Shown here one piece after another: positions 15,966 to 25,276 of a stretch of 64,000 bases of DNA. How positions within the stretch are numbered: the stretch's first letter is position 1; each line of letters starts with the position of its first letter. The DNA comes from Burkholderiaceae bacterium (GTDB lineage: Bacteria > Pseudomonadota > Gammaproteobacteria > Burkholderiales > Burkholderiaceae_C): NCBI GenBank assembly GCA_017848435.1, contig JAFEHU010000067.1, forward strand, positions 1 to 64,000, written 5' to 3'. Position numbers and translations under genes: made by a program. Below the pieces are notes generated by a model that saw only the letters and a program-made list of their open reading frames with translations, searched no databases and had not been told where the DNA came from.

Positions 15966-15993
15966 GATAATCGCTGCCAAACCTTGATACCCG

Positions 15994-16026
15994 CCCGCAG
16001 TGGCTTGCCACCGCGGGTTTTCTTTT
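15994..16026 (+). terminator. Rho-independent terminator after grxC
   Basis: CCCGCAGTGGC (15994-16004), a TT loop and GCCACCGCGGG (16007-16017) form an 11-base stem with one mismatch, followed by TTTTCTTTT. It lies between grxC and secB and would end the rhodanese-grxC transcript, or attenuate read-through into secB. Confidence 0.85.
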
Positions 16027-16043
16027 GATCCCGAAAGACCCCC

Positions 16044-16514
16044 ATGGCCGACAACCAAACCCCCGACACCGCGAACGATCCCGTGTTCCAGATCCAGCGT
16101 GTCTACCTGAAAGAGCTGTCGCTTGAGCAGCCGAACTCCCCAGCCATCCTGCTGGAGCAGGAGCAGCCGGCGGTGGACATCAAGCTGAATGTGGCCACCA
16201 GCCCGGTGGCAGACGGTATTTTTGAAGTGCTGGTCACGGCCACGGTGCAGACCCTGATCAAGGACAAAACCGTGTTCCTGGTGGAAGTCCGCCAGGCCGG
16301 TATTTTCGAGATCCGCCATGTGCCGGAAGAGCAGATGGGCCCGATCCTGGGCATTGCCTGCCCGCAGATTGTTTACCCCTACCTGCGTGGCAACGTGGCC
16401 GACACGATCCAGCGCGCCGGTTTCCCGCCGGTGCACCTGGCCGAAATCAACTTCCAGTCCATGTACCAACAGCAGCTGGAAGCGGCTGAAAACACCCAAA
16501 CCGTGACCGTCTGA
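16044..16514 (+). CDS. secB: Protein-export chaperone SecB
   Basis: The 156-residue product holds pre-proteins unfolded for SecA-driven export. Family segments are clear: [42 protein letters not shown], and [25 protein letters not shown]. Length is normal. gpsA follows after 54 bases that hold a dispersed repeat copy. Confidence 0.97.
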   Translation: MADNQTPDTANDPVFQIQRVYLKELSLEQPNSPAILLEQEQPAVDIKLNVATSPVADGIFEVLVTATVQTLIKDKTVFLVEVRQAGIFEIRHVPEEQMGPILGIACPQIVYPYLRGNVADTIQRAGFPPVHLAEINFQSMYQQQLEAAENTQTVTV

Positions 16515-16538
16515 GCGTTTTTCAAGCCTTTTTGCACT

Positions 16539-16570
16539 CCAGCCTTAGTAAAACCTGACTGAGTAGCTAT
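16539..16570 (+). repeat. Dispersed repeat, copy 2, abutting gpsA start
   Basis: The plus strand reads CCAGCCTTAGTAAAACCTGA followed by CTGAGTAGCTATG, so the repeat's AGCTAT end runs straight into the gpsA ATG at 16569. Compared with the copy at 51.6 kb the core differs by one base (GTA for GTG). Confidence 0.6.
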
Positions 16571-17612
16571 GAAAATCATAGTGTTGGGGGCGGGGGCATG
16601 GGGCACGGCACTGGCCATCAGCGCCGCACGCGCGGGCCGGCACGCGGTCACGCTGTGGGCGCGGGACCCGGCGCAAGCGGCCGCACTGCAGCAGGCGCGC
16701 GAGAACACGCGCTACCTGCCCGGCATGGCGTTGCCCCCGGCGCTGCTGGTGGGCGACGTCGCCCAATCCCCGGCCGACGCGGTGGCCGGGCACGACCTGG
16801 CCATTGTGGCCACGCCGATGGCGGGCCTGCGCAGCATGTTGACCGCGCTGGCTGCCCCGGCGGTGCCACTGGCCTGGCTGTGCAAAGGCTTTGAGGCCCC
16901 GCGCAGTACCGTGGCCAACGCACTGCAGCAAGCGCCCGTGGGCCTGCTCGGCCATGAAATCCAGCACCAGGTGTGGGCCAGCCTGCCCGCAGGCGGCCCC
17001 GCCTGCGGTGTGCTGAGCGGCCCCAGCTTTGCACAGGAAGTGGCGCGTGGCCAGCCGACCGCGCTGGTGGCCGCCAGCCGCCACGCCACCGTGCGTAGCG
17101 CGCTGGTGGAGGCCTTCCACAGCCCGACACTGCGCGTCTACGCCAACGACGACATCACCGGCGTGGAGGTGGGGGGCGCAGTCAAGAACGTGCTGGCAAT
17201 TGCCACCGGCCTGTGCGATGGCCTGCAGCTGGGCCTGAACGCCCGCGCCGCGCTCATCACCCGCGGCCTGGCCGAAATGACGCGCCTGGGCGTCGCCCTC
17301 GGGGCACGTGCCGACACCTTCATGGGCCTGAGCGGTCTGGGTGACCTGGTGCTGACCGCCACCGGCGACCTGAGCCGCAACCGCCGCGTGGGCCAGTTGC
17401 TGGCCGAAGGCAAAACGCTGCAGCAGGCGGTGGACTCGCTCGGCCACGTGGCCGAAGGCGTCTACAGCGCCCGCACCGTGGTGCAGCGGGCCCACAGCCT
17501 GGGCGTGGAAATGCCGATTGCGCAGGGCGTGGTGGCGCTGCTCGACGGGCAGCTCCAGCCCGCGCAGGCGGTGGCTTTGTTGATGGGGCGGGGCGCGCGC
17601 GGCGAAGGCTGA
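16569..17612 (+). CDS. gpsA: Glycerol-3-phosphate dehydrogenase [NAD(P)+]
   Basis: The 347-residue product reduces dihydroxyacetone phosphate to sn-glycerol-3-phosphate for phospholipid synthesis. [16 protein letters not shown] is the nucleotide-binding start; [40 protein letters not shown] (catalytic Lys) and [11 protein letters not shown] are family signatures. No strong ribosome site precedes the ATG; the dispersed repeat occupies that position, so translation may depend on secB coupling or a weak site. Convergent with panC. Confidence 0.96.
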   Translation: MKIIVLGAGAWGTALAISAARAGRHAVTLWARDPAQAAALQQARENTRYLPGMALPPALLVGDVAQSPADAVAGHDLAIVATPMAGLRSMLTALAAPAVPLAWLCKGFEAPRSTVANALQQAPVGLLGHEIQHQVWASLPAGGPACGVLSGPSFAQEVARGQPTALVAASRHATVRSALVEAFHSPTLRVYANDDITGVEVGGAVKNVLAIATGLCDGLQLGLNARAALITRGLAEMTRLGVALGARADTFMGLSGLGDLVLTATGDLSRNRRVGQLLAEGKTLQQAVDSLGHVAEGVYSARTVVQRAHSLGVEMPIAQGVVALLDGQLQPAQAVALLMGRGARGEG

Positions 17613-17636
17613 GGCCCTGCCGCTGCAGCTGCGCGC

Positions 17637-18494
17637 TCAGATTTCCAGGTTGTCGATCAGCCGCGTGCCGCCCAGCTTGGCGGCACCGAGCAGCACCAGC
17701 TTGCCCGGCTGCGCGTCGGCCGCTTCCGGCGGCTGCAGGTCGCTGCGGCGGCGCACCGTCAGGTAGTCGGGCCGCCAGCCGCGCCGGGCCAGCGTGTGCA
17801 TCGCGCGGGCCTCCAGGCTTTCGCGGGCTGCCGGCAAATCGGTCGCCGCTTCCACCTCGGCCGCCATGGCTTTCAGCGCCAGCGACAGCTGTACCGCTTC
17901 GGCCCGCTCGGCTGCGCTCAGGTAGCCGTTGCGCGAGCTGAGGGCCAGGCCGTCGTCGGCACGCTGGGTCTCGCCGCCGACGATCTCGATCGGCAGCACA
18001 AACTGCCGCACCATGTGGCGGATCACCATCAGCTGCTGGTAGTCCTTCTTGCCGAACAGGGCCACACCACCGGGGGTGGCGCCAAACACGCAGGAGAACA
18101 ACTTCATCACCACGGTGCTCACGCCGATGAAAAAGCCGGGCCGGAAATGGCCTTCCAGCAGGTCCGCCAGCTCGGCCGGCGGGTGCACCTTGTAGCCCTG
18201 CGGTTCGGGGTACATCTCTTTTTCATTGGGCGCAAACACGAGGTTGCAGCCGGCCTCGGCGAGCTTGGCACAGTCGGCCTCGAAGGTGCGGGGGTAGGTG
18301 TCAAAGTCTTCGTGCGGGGCAAACTGCAGCCGGTTCACAAAGATGCTGGCCACGGTGACGTCGCCCAGCGGCTGGGCCTGGCGCACCAGCGCGAGGTGGC
18401 CGTCGTGCAGGTTGCCCATAGAGGGCACAAAAGCCGGTTTGCGGAAGGCCTGCAAGTGCTGCCGCAGCTCGGCAATGGTGTGAACGACGTGCAT
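17637..18494 (-). CDS. panC: Pantothenate synthetase
   Basis: The 285-residue product condenses pantoate and beta-alanine with ATP. The nucleotide-binding HxGH appears in [35 protein letters not shown] and [15 protein letters not shown] (KKDYQQ) are conserved, and ALSSRNGYL is the KMSKS-equivalent loop. The usual FVNPxQF reads FVNRLQF. It follows panB by 50 bases on the same strand, and panD lies about 10 kb away, so all three dedicated enzymes of the beta-alanine branch are in the window. Confidence 0.96.
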   Translation of the reverse strand: MHVVHTIAELRQHLQAFRKPAFVPSMGNLHDGHLALVRQAQPLGDVTVASIFVNRLQFAPHEDFDTYPRTFEADCAKLAEAGCNLVFAPNEKEMYPEPQGYKVHPPAELADLLEGHFRPGFFIGVSTVVMKLFSCVFGATPGGVALFGKKDYQQLMVIRHMVRQFVLPIEIVGGETQRADDGLALSSRNGYLSAAERAEAVQLSLALKAMAAEVEAATDLPAARESLEARAMHTLARRGWRPDYLTVRRRSDLQPPEAADAQPGKLVLLGAAKLGGTRLIDNLEI

Positions 18495-18544
18495 GAAGGG
18501 GGAGAAAGAATGCAAAGCCGGTACTGTAGCCGCTCCGCTGCGGC

Positions 18545-19429
18545 TCACCAGGCGTGCAGGGCGTTGTCGGGGAAGCTGCCGTCTTTCACCGCACGCACGT
18601 AGGCCGCGATGGCGCCTTGCACGCTGTCGGCGCCTTCCATGAAGTTGCGCACGAACTTGGGGTTCTTGCCCAGGTTGATGCCCAGCATGTCGTGCAGCAC
18701 CAGCACCTGGCCGGCCGTGCCCTTGCCCGCACCAATGCCAATCGTGTGGCAGTGCTTCAGCTCCTCGGTCAGTGGCGTGGCCAGCACCTCGGGCACCATC
18801 TCCAGCACCAGCATGGCCGCGCCAGCATCTTCCAGCGCATGGGCCTGCTGCTTCATCAGCACGGCGGCAGCGTCTTCGCGGCCCTGCACCCGGTAGCCGC
18901 CGAGCGCGTGCACGGTTTGTGGCGTCAGGCCCAGGTGGGCGCAGACCGGGATGCCACGCTCGACCAGAAAACGCACGGTTTCGGCGGTCCAGCCACCGCC
19001 TTCGAGCTTGACCATATGGGCGCCGGCCTGCATCAGCACGGTGGCGCTGCGCAGCGCCTGCTCTTTGGATTCCTGGTAGGTGCCAAACGGCAAATCCGCA
19101 ATCAGCCAGGCGCTGCCGTTGGCACGGCGCAGGCCACGGGCCACGCTGTCGGTGTGGTGGCGCATGGTCTCCAGCGTCACGCCCACGGTGCTGCTGAGGC
19201 CCTGGCAGACCATGCCCAGCGAGTCGCCCACCAGAATGCAGTCCACCCCGGCGGCGTCGGCCACGGCGGCAAAGGTGGCGTCGTAGGCGGTCAGCATGCT
19301 GATCTTTTCGCCGCGCTCGCGCATCTGGGCGAGGCGCGGCAGGCTGACCGGGCGGCGCAGCGGCTGCGGCGAGGTGTTGGGGAGCGAACCGTAGGCAGTG
19401 GCGGGGGCAGCAACGACGGAAGCAGTCAT
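18545..19429 (-). CDS. panB: 3-methyl-2-oxobutanoate hydroxymethyltransferase
   Basis: The 294-residue product transfers a hydroxymethyl group from methylene-THF to alpha-ketoisovalerate, the first step to pantoate. [34 protein letters not shown] contains the metal and substrate residues (seen as [13 protein letters not shown] and LVGDSLGMV), and [13 protein letters not shown] and [22 protein letters not shown] are family motifs. A 25-residue Ala/Pro-rich leader precedes the core. It is first in a panB-panC unit. Confidence 0.96.
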   Translation of the reverse strand: MTASVVAAPATAYGSLPNTSPQPLRRPVSLPRLAQMRERGEKISMLTAYDATFAAVADAAGVDCILVGDSLGMVCQGLSSTVGVTLETMRHHTDSVARGLRRANGSAWLIADLPFGTYQESKEQALRSATVLMQAGAHMVKLEGGGWTAETVRFLVERGIPVCAHLGLTPQTVHALGGYRVQGREDAAAVLMKQQAHALEDAGAAMLVLEMVPEVLATPLTEELKHCHTIGIGAGKGTAGQVLVLHDMLGINLGKNPKFVRNFMEGADSVQGAIAAYVRAVKDGSFPDNALHAW

Positions 19430-19491
19430 GGGCGGAATGGCGCGAGGCCAAGGAGTCCGAGAGGCCGCCAGTCTAGTCCATCGCCACCGGT

Positions 19492-20337
19492 CTAGCTGGC
19501 CTTGCCCTTGCGCCAGCGCACGGCGGCCACAAACAGCCGCTGGTACAGCGCCGGCATGAGCCGCACCAGCCAGTCCAGCAGCCGCGCGTCGGGGCCGATC
19601 AGGATGCGGCGCCGGTTGCGCAGCACGCCTTTGACGATGACCCGGGCCGCCTGGGCCGGCGTGGTGATGAAGCTGCGCTCAAACTCGCGGGTGGCCTCGG
19701 CCTCGCTCTTGCCGGTGGCAGCCGCCACGCTGGCGTCTACCCGTGCGGTCTTGGCAATGTTGGTCTGGATGCCGCCGGGATGCACACAGCTGGCCGACAC
19801 GCAGGAGCGCGCCAGGTCCAAATCCTGCCGCAGCGACTCGGTGAAGCCACGCACCGCGTACTTGCTGGCGTTGTAGCCGCTCATCAGTGGCTGGGCACTG
19901 ATGCCGAAAATGCTGGAGATGTTGACGATGTGCCCATCGCCCGAGGCTTCCAAGTGCGGCAGAAATACCTTGCTGCCGTAGACCACGCCCCAGAAGTTGA
20001 TCTGCATCACCCACTCGTAGTCCTTGATCGCCAGCGAGCCCACGGTGCCCGACAAGGCGACCCCGGCGTTGTTCACCACCACGTTGATGCGGCCAAAGTG
20101 CGAACGGGTGCGCTCGGCCCAGTTGGTGACTTGTTCCAGCGAGCCCACATCCACCTGCTGGGTGATGACTTGCACACCCTTGGCCTGCAGCTGGGCGGCG
20201 GTTTCGTTGGCCGCGTCGAGGTTGATGTCGGACAGCGACAAGCGGCTGCCATGGCGTGCAAATTCATGCGCCAACGCGCGGCCGATGCCAGAACCGGCGC
20301 CCGAGATGGCGACCACACGGCCTTGGAGATTTTTCAT
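19492..20337 (-). CDS. SDR-family oxidoreductase (distal)
   Basis: The 281-residue product is a classical short-chain dehydrogenase. The nucleotide-binding motif is [16 protein letters not shown], with [11 protein letters not shown], catalytic Ser in [11 protein letters not shown], and [11 protein letters not shown] carrying the Tyr-x3-Lys pair. It overlaps the upstream hydrolase gene by 4 bases (ATGA), making it the last gene of the monooxygenase operon. It may oxidise the alcohol released after Baeyer-Villiger oxidation and ester cleavage, or regenerate a ketone; that role is inferred. Confidence 0.9.
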   Translation of the reverse strand: MKNLQGRVVAISGAGSGIGRALAHEFARHGSRLSLSDINLDAANETAAQLQAKGVQVITQQVDVGSLEQVTNWAERTRSHFGRINVVVNNAGVALSGTVGSLAIKDYEWVMQINFWGVVYGSKVFLPHLEASGDGHIVNISSIFGISAQPLMSGYNASKYAVRGFTESLRQDLDLARSCVSASCVHPGGIQTNIAKTARVDASVAAATGKSEAEATREFERSFITTPAQAARVIVKGVLRNRRRILIGPDARLLDWLVRLMPALYQRLFVAAVRWRKGKAS

Positions 20338-21239
20338 TTGGCGATGCCTTGGATGAAGTGGAGGATGTCACGCGCAGCGCGGGCGGGGGCTTCCAGCATG
20401 GGCATGTGGCCCAGGTCGTCGTGCACCACCTGGCGGGCGCCGGGGATGCCGGCGGTCCACACCGCAGCGGCGCTGGCATGCAGCAGCCGGTCTCGGCGGC
20501 CCCACATCACCAGCACCGGCACGCGGATGGCGCCCAGCTGGTGGTCCAGCCCGCCCTCGCTGGTGAAGTGCTCGAAGATGTGGGCCAGCTGGGCGCGTTG
20601 CGCGATGTAGCGCTGGCCGATGGCGTGCAAGGCCATGCCAGGCAGCCAGGGCGGGCGGGCCATGGTCATCGCGTAGAAGGCCCGGAACCCGGCCTGGCTG
20701 GCCACCAGAAAGGGGTTGTGCCCACGCGCCAGCATCTGTTCCATGTCGCTGGGCTGGGGCGACTGCACGCCGGCGGGGTCGATCAGGCCGGCGGAGTGCA
20801 GGCGCTGAGGGTGGTCGTGCGCCAGCCGCGCGGCGATCATGCCGCCCATGGAGTTGCCCACCACATGGGCGCGGGTGATGCCCAGCGTGTCCATGGCGCG
20901 CAGGATGCGCTGGGCCTGGGCGCTGATGCGATAGCTTAGGCGTGGGTCGTAGGCCGTTTCGCCATGGCCGGGCAGATCCACCACCAGCACCCGGTAACGG
21001 GCGGTGAAGTGTTTGGCAAAACGCACCCAGACCGCCTTGTCGGCGCTGTAGCCATGGACCAGCACCAGCGTCTCGCGGGCGTCGATGGGCCCGCCCAGGT
21101 AGCAGTCCATCCGGCAGTCGCCTGCGTCGACCACCACCCGGCGCAGGCCATAAAGCCGGCTTTCCAGGGCCATGGTGAGGCGGTAGGCCAGCCGGCCCAG
21201 GGCGCCGTAGAGTTGGCTGAATGCGTGGCGTAAGCTCAT
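20334..21239 (-). CDS. Alpha/beta-hydrolase
   Basis: The 301-residue product has the alpha/beta-hydrolase fold. VLVHGYSADKAVW forms the oxyanion-hole region, the nucleophile elbow is VGNSMGGMIAA (Ser), the acid lies near MWGRRDRLLHAS, and the His in HDDLGHMPMLEAP. An N-terminal 40-residue segment looks membrane-associated. In the operon it sits between two SDR genes and downstream of a Baeyer-Villiger-type monooxygenase, which suggests an esterase that splits the ester or lactone product. Substrate unknown. Confidence 0.88.
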   Translation of the reverse strand: MSLRHAFSQLYGALGRLAYRLTMALESRLYGLRRVVVDAGDCRMDCYLGGPIDARETLVLVHGYSADKAVWVRFAKHFTARYRVLVVDLPGHGETAYDPRLSYRISAQAQRILRAMDTLGITRAHVVGNSMGGMIAARLAHDHPQRLHSAGLIDPAGVQSPQPSDMEQMLARGHNPFLVASQAGFRAFYAMTMARPPWLPGMALHAIGQRYIAQRAQLAHIFEHFTSEGGLDHQLGAIRVPVLVMWGRRDRLLHASAAAVWTAGIPGARQVVHDDLGHMPMLEAPARAARDILHFIQGIAK

Positions 21240-21261
21240 GGTGGTTTTCCGAGGAGGGGTG

Positions 21262-22083
21262 TCAAAAGGGGGCCATGCCGTGCTTGCGCATCTCGCGGCG
21301 AACCAGCAGGTCGGTGAAGGCGAAGAACAGGCCCGGCAGGTGGCGGGCCACGGCCGCGACCAGCCTGGCCTGCAGGCTGGGAATCACCATCCAGCGGCCG
21401 GCGTCCAGGCCGGCCAGCATGGCGTCCACCGCGGCGTCGGCCGTCATCGAGCCGGCATGGTCTTTCAGCGCCAGCGAGATGGCGTTGAAGTTACCCGGGC
21501 TGCGTTCGCTGGCCACCATGGGGGTTTGCACCTCGGGCGGGCAGATGCAGCTGATGCCAATGCCCAGCGGCTGGTACTCGTAGCGCAGCGTGTGGGCCAG
21601 GCCCACCACACCGAACTTGGAGGCGCCGTAGGCGGCGTAGGCGTAGTTGCTGGTCAGGCCGGCCATGGAGGCCACCAGTGCCAGCCGGCTGCCGGGGCGC
21701 ATGTGTGGCAGCACCGCGGCCGCCACATGAAAGCTGCCGTTGAGGTTGACGTCCACCACGCGGCGGAAGGCCTGGCCGCTGGTGTCGGCCACCGCGCGGT
21801 TGATCAAAATGCCGGCGCAGTGGATCACCAGGTCGGGCGGGCCGAAGCGGGCCACAGCGGCCTGCACCGCCGCCTGGGTGGCGGCCTCGTCGGTCACGTC
21901 GGCGCTGGCAAAAGCCCATTGTTCGGGGTGGACGGCCGCTGCATCGAGCTGCTGGCGGGCGGCATCGCCCAGCGCCAGGTCGAGCAGGCTGATGCGGCTG
22001 CCACGGCGCAGCAGCCGCAGCGCGCAGCCCAGGCCCAGGCCGCTTGCACCGCCGGTCACCAGTACATGGTTCCAATGGGTCAT
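21262..22083 (-). CDS. SDR-family oxidoreductase (proximal)
   Basis: The 273-residue product has VTGGASGLGLGCALRLL (cofactor site), VIHCAGILINRAV, catalytic Ser in LVASMAGLTSNYAYAAYGASKFGVVG with the Tyr-x3-Lys pair (YGASK), and the ICPPEVQTPMV loop typical of classical SDRs. The long open frame above it is a shadow of the monooxygenase; the ATG at 22083 gives the normal start and lies 8 bases after the monooxygenase stop. Role in the operon is inferred: ketone/alcohol redox step. Confidence 0.9.
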   Translation of the reverse strand: MTHWNHVLVTGGASGLGLGCALRLLRRGSRISLLDLALGDAARQQLDAAAVHPEQWAFASADVTDEAATQAAVQAAVARFGPPDLVIHCAGILINRAVADTSGQAFRRVVDVNLNGSFHVAAAVLPHMRPGSRLALVASMAGLTSNYAYAAYGASKFGVVGLAHTLRYEYQPLGIGISCICPPEVQTPMVASERSPGNFNAISLALKDHAGSMTADAAVDAMLAGLDAGRWMVIPSLQARLVAAVARHLPGLFFAFTDLLVRREMRKHGMAPF

Positions 22084-22091
22084 GCGCGGCC

Positions 22092-23549
22092 TCAGGCGAG
22101 GGTGTGGTCGGCCGCCTTGAAGCGGTTGGCCAGGCGGCGGAAGCTGAAGCTGAAGCCCGGGAACATCGCGATCACATGGCCGCTCTTGGACTGGTACCAG
22201 CTGTGGCAGCCGCCGGACTTCCACACCGTCTGCGCCATCTCGCGGTGGATCATGCCGGTGTAGGCCGCCTCGGCCTCGGGCCGGACCTCCACCGCCCGCT
22301 TGCCGGCCTGCTGCATCGCCTGCAGGCTGTGCATGATGTAGTTCATCTGCGCCTCGATGACGAAGATGGCCGAGGTGTGGCCGATGCCGGTGTTGGGGCC
22401 GGTGACCACAAAGAAGTTGGGAAAGCCCGGCATGCAGGTGCCCAGGTAGGCGCGCGGGAACTCGGCCCAGAAGTCGGCCAACGTGCGCTTCTCTCGGCCC
22501 ACCACCGGGTAGGAAATCACACCGTCGGTGGCGTCGTAGCCGGTGGAGTAGACGATCACGTCCAGTGGCACGTCCTGGCCGTCGCGGGTGCGGATGCCGG
22601 TGGGCGTGATCTCGGCGATGCCGGACGCGGTGGTGTGCAGCGTCACGTTCTTCCGGGCCAGCGCCGGGTACAGCGTGTTGGACAGGATGACGCGTTTGCA
22701 GCCGAGGGTGTAGTCGGGCGTGACGGCCGCACGCAGCGCCGGGTCCTTGATCTGGCGGTGGATGTGGCGCAGCGCCGTTTTTTGCGCGAACAGCTTGAGC
22801 GCGGTGTGCGAGTACTTGAAGCCGATCACCCGGGCTTCCAGCTGCCAGTAGATCAGCGTGCGCAGCAGCTTGTGCAGCGGCGTGAAGGCCAGCAGCTTGC
22901 GCTCCAGCCAGGAGAAGCGCCGGTCGGGCCGCGGCAGCACCCAGTGCGGTGTGCGCTGGAACACGTGCAGCTGGCCGACCTCGGGCGCGATGGCCGGGAT
23001 CACCTGGGCCGCCGAGGCGCCGCTGCCGATGATGGCCACGCGTTTGCCTTTCAGGTTGACATCGTGCTGCCAGTTGTTGGTGTGAAAGGTGGCGCCGGCA
23101 AAGCTGTCCCGGCCGGAGAAGGGCGGGACCACCGGCGTGCTCAGTGGACCGGAGGCGTTGATGACCACCCGTGCGGTCATCAGACCACCCGCTTCCGCCT
23201 GCACCTCCCAACGCTGGGCCGCCTCGTCCCAGCGCACGCCGGTCACGTTGCAGCCGGTTTGGGTGCGCTCGCGCAGCTTGTACTTGTCGATCACATGGTG
23301 GGTGTAGGCCTCCAGCTCGGCCTGCTCGACGAACATCTGCGACCACACATAGGGCTCGTGCGAGATCGAGTAGAGCGGCGACTGCACGTCCACCGCCGCG
23401 CCGGGGTAGCTGTTCTGGCACCAGGTGCCGCCCATGAAGTCGCGCCGCTCCAGGATCAGGAAATCGGTGAAGCCGCGTTTCAGCAGGTTGATGGCCGCGC
23501 ACTGGCCGCCAAAGCCGCTGCCGATGATCAGAATGTCGTGGTGTTCCAT
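22092..23549 (-). CDS. Flavin-containing (Baeyer-Villiger-type) monooxygenase
   Basis: The 485-residue product begins HDILIIGSGFGGQCAAINLL, the FAD GxGxxG motif. The BVMO/FMO fingerprint FxGxxxHxxxW appears as FAGATFHTNNW, and AIIGSGASAAQVI is the NADPH-binding motif. RRDFMGGTWCQNSYPG is the conserved segment between FAD and substrate sites. Such enzymes insert oxygen next to a ketone using NADPH and O2. It heads a minus-strand operon with an SDR, a hydrolase and a second SDR, and is divergent from a TetR regulator. Substrate unknown; long-chain or cyclic ketones are plausible. Confidence 0.92.
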   Translation of the reverse strand: MEHHDILIIGSGFGGQCAAINLLKRGFTDFLILERRDFMGGTWCQNSYPGAAVDVQSPLYSISHEPYVWSQMFVEQAELEAYTHHVIDKYKLRERTQTGCNVTGVRWDEAAQRWEVQAEAGGLMTARVVINASGPLSTPVVPPFSGRDSFAGATFHTNNWQHDVNLKGKRVAIIGSGASAAQVIPAIAPEVGQLHVFQRTPHWVLPRPDRRFSWLERKLLAFTPLHKLLRTLIYWQLEARVIGFKYSHTALKLFAQKTALRHIHRQIKDPALRAAVTPDYTLGCKRVILSNTLYPALARKNVTLHTTASGIAEITPTGIRTRDGQDVPLDVIVYSTGYDATDGVISYPVVGREKRTLADFWAEFPRAYLGTCMPGFPNFFVVTGPNTGIGHTSAIFVIEAQMNYIMHSLQAMQQAGKRAVEVRPEAEAAYTGMIHREMAQTVWKSGGCHSWYQSKSGHVIAMFPGFSFSFRRLANRFKAADHTLA

Positions 23550-23599
23550 GGGGCAATAACGGGCGGCTTGCGTTGGGATGGCGTTGATGTGAAGATGCG

Positions 23600-23634
23600 T
23601 GTCATCAGATTACATCTGACATCATTTGTTGTCA
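23600..23634. promoter_or_regulatory. Palindromic operator candidate between monooxygenase and TetR genes
   Basis: TCAGATTACATCTGA at 605-619 past 23000 (23605-23619) is a perfect inverted repeat with a 3-base centre. It is nested among TGTCA (23600-23604), TGACA (23617-23621) and TGTCA (23630-23634), giving overlapping dyads. The position in a divergent intergenic gap fits a binding site for the adjacent TetR repressor. Confidence 0.6.
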
Positions 23635-23685
23635 TATCCTCGAAAACCCTGCCCCGGTCTGGAGTCCGCGCTCTATTTCACCGCC

Positions 23686-24363
23686 ATGAACAAGCTGCCT
23701 ATTTCCGTGACGGCCCCTGTTGCCGCCCCCCGTGCCTACGGCGGTGAATCGCACGAACAGCGTTGCCAGAAGCGCCGCGAGTTGTTCATCGCCGCCGGCA
23801 AACACCTGTTCGGCACCATCGGCTACCGCCGCACCACGGTGCGTGGTCTGTGCAAGGAGGCGGGGTTGACCGACCGCTACTTTTACGAGTCCTTCGCCAC
23901 CACTGAAGACCTGCTGGTGGCCGTCTACGCCCAACTCATCCTGAACATGCAGGGCGCCGTGGTCGGCGCGCTGCAGGCGCTGCCGGAAGGGGCGGAGCCG
24001 GTGGTATGGATAGACCGCGGCCTCGACGCCTTTTTTGCCGCCGTGGAAGACGCCGAGGCCGCCCGCATCGTCTGGCTCGAAGTGCTGGGTGTGAGCCCGC
24101 AGGTCGATGCCCTCTACACCCAGACCCAGCAGCAGTTTGCCGACCTGGTGCTGGCCTTGGTGCGCATGGCGCTGCCGCATTGGGCGGTGGACGACGAAGC
24201 CGCCCCGGTGGTGGCCATGGGCGCGATAGGTGCGGCCAGCGAGGCCGCCAAGAGCTGGATGATGTCGGGCTACCAGACGCCCCGCAGCACCATGGTGCGC
24301 GGCCTGGCGGTCATTTTCCGGGGCGCAGCCCAATTGCCATCAGCGCCTGCAGCAATGCCCTGA
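23686..24363 (+). CDS. TetR-family transcriptional regulator
   Basis: The 225-residue product has an N-terminal HTH (RRELFIAAGKHLFGTIGYRRTTVRGLCKEAGLTDRYFYESF, in segments residues about 28-70), the TetR recognition helix being LTDRYFYESF. The C-terminal ligand-binding domain is divergent. A shorter start (ATG 23686) was preferred to 23626 because the longer frame would run into the operator. It is divergent from the monooxygenase operon and probably represses it, with a ketone, fatty acid or ester as inducer; that is inferred. Confidence 0.87.
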   Translation: MNKLPISVTAPVAAPRAYGGESHEQRCQKRRELFIAAGKHLFGTIGYRRTTVRGLCKEAGLTDRYFYESFATTEDLLVAVYAQLILNMQGAVVGALQALPEGAEPVVWIDRGLDAFFAAVEDAEAARIVWLEVLGVSPQVDALYTQTQQQFADLVLALVRMALPHWAVDDEAAPVVAMGAIGAASEAAKSWMMSGYQTPRSTMVRGLAVIFRGAAQLPSAPAAMP

Positions 24364-24400
24364 TCCGGCCCGGAGTCGCCGCAGCCGTTATGCTCCTTGC

Positions 24401-25276
24401 ATGAGTGACCAAGATGACTTTTCCCCCGCCGCGCTGCGTGCGCTGGCCGATGCCGATGTGGCCCGTGCGCTGGCCGAAGACATGCGCGGTGGTGACCTCA
24501 CCGCTGCGCTGATTGCGCCCACCCAGCGCACCCACGCCCGGGTGCTCGCCCGCGAAGCCGCCGTGCTGTGCGGCCGGCCCTGGGCCGAAGCTACGGTGCG
24601 TGCGCTCGATCCCACAGCCACCGTTACCTGGAATGTTGCCGAAGGCGGCCGCTGCAGCGCCGACCAGGTGGTGCTGGAGATGCAGGGCAGCGCCCGCGCG
24701 CTGCTGAGCGCCGAGCGCACGCTCTTGAATTTTCTGCAACTGCTGAGCGCAGTGGCGACCAAGACCGCCACCTATGTGGACGCCGTGCGCGGCCACCGCG
24801 CCGCCATTGTCGACACCCGCAAGACCCTGCCCGGTCTGCGTATGGCGCAGAAGTACGCGGTGAAAACGGGCGGTGGTGTGAACCACCGCATTGGTCTGTT
24901 TGATGCCGTGCTGATCAAGGAAAACCACATTGCCGCGGCCGGCGGCATCGCCCAGGTGCTGGCCGCCGCGCAGGCGAGCGCAGCAGATGCCAAGTTCATC
25001 GAGATCGAGGTCGAGACGCTGGCGCAGCTGCAGACTGCGCTGGAGCACGGCGCCAAAATGGTACTGCTCGACAACATGGATTTGCCCACGCTGCACCAAG
25101 CAGTGAAGATCAACGCCGGGCGCGCAGTACTGGAAATCTCCGGCGGCGTGAGCCTGGAGACGGTGCGCGCGCTGGCCGAAACGGGGGTCGACCGCATCTC
25201 CATCGGCGCGCTGACCAAGGACGTGAAGGCCACCGATTTCTCGATGCGTTTCCAGGAGTTGCCATGTCTCAACTGA
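24401..25276 (+). CDS. nadC: Nicotinate-nucleotide pyrophosphorylase (carboxylating)
   Basis: The 291-residue product converts quinolinate and PRPP to nicotinate mononucleotide. Segments [38 protein letters not shown] (seen as [10 protein letters not shown] and LIKENHI), [14 protein letters not shown] and LEISGGV are all conserved. It overlaps nadA by 13 bases, suggesting translational coupling of the NAD de novo pathway genes. Confidence 0.97.
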   Translation: MSDQDDFSPAALRALADADVARALAEDMRGGDLTAALIAPTQRTHARVLAREAAVLCGRPWAEATVRALDPTATVTWNVAEGGRCSADQVVLEMQGSARALLSAERTLLNFLQLLSAVATKTATYVDAVRGHRAAIVDTRKTLPGLRMAQKYAVKTGGGVNHRIGLFDAVLIKENHIAAAGGIAQVLAAAQASAADAKFIEIEVETLAQLQTALEHGAKMVLLDNMDLPTLHQAVKINAGRAVLEISGGVSLETVRALAETGVDRISIGALTKDVKATDFSMRFQELPCLN

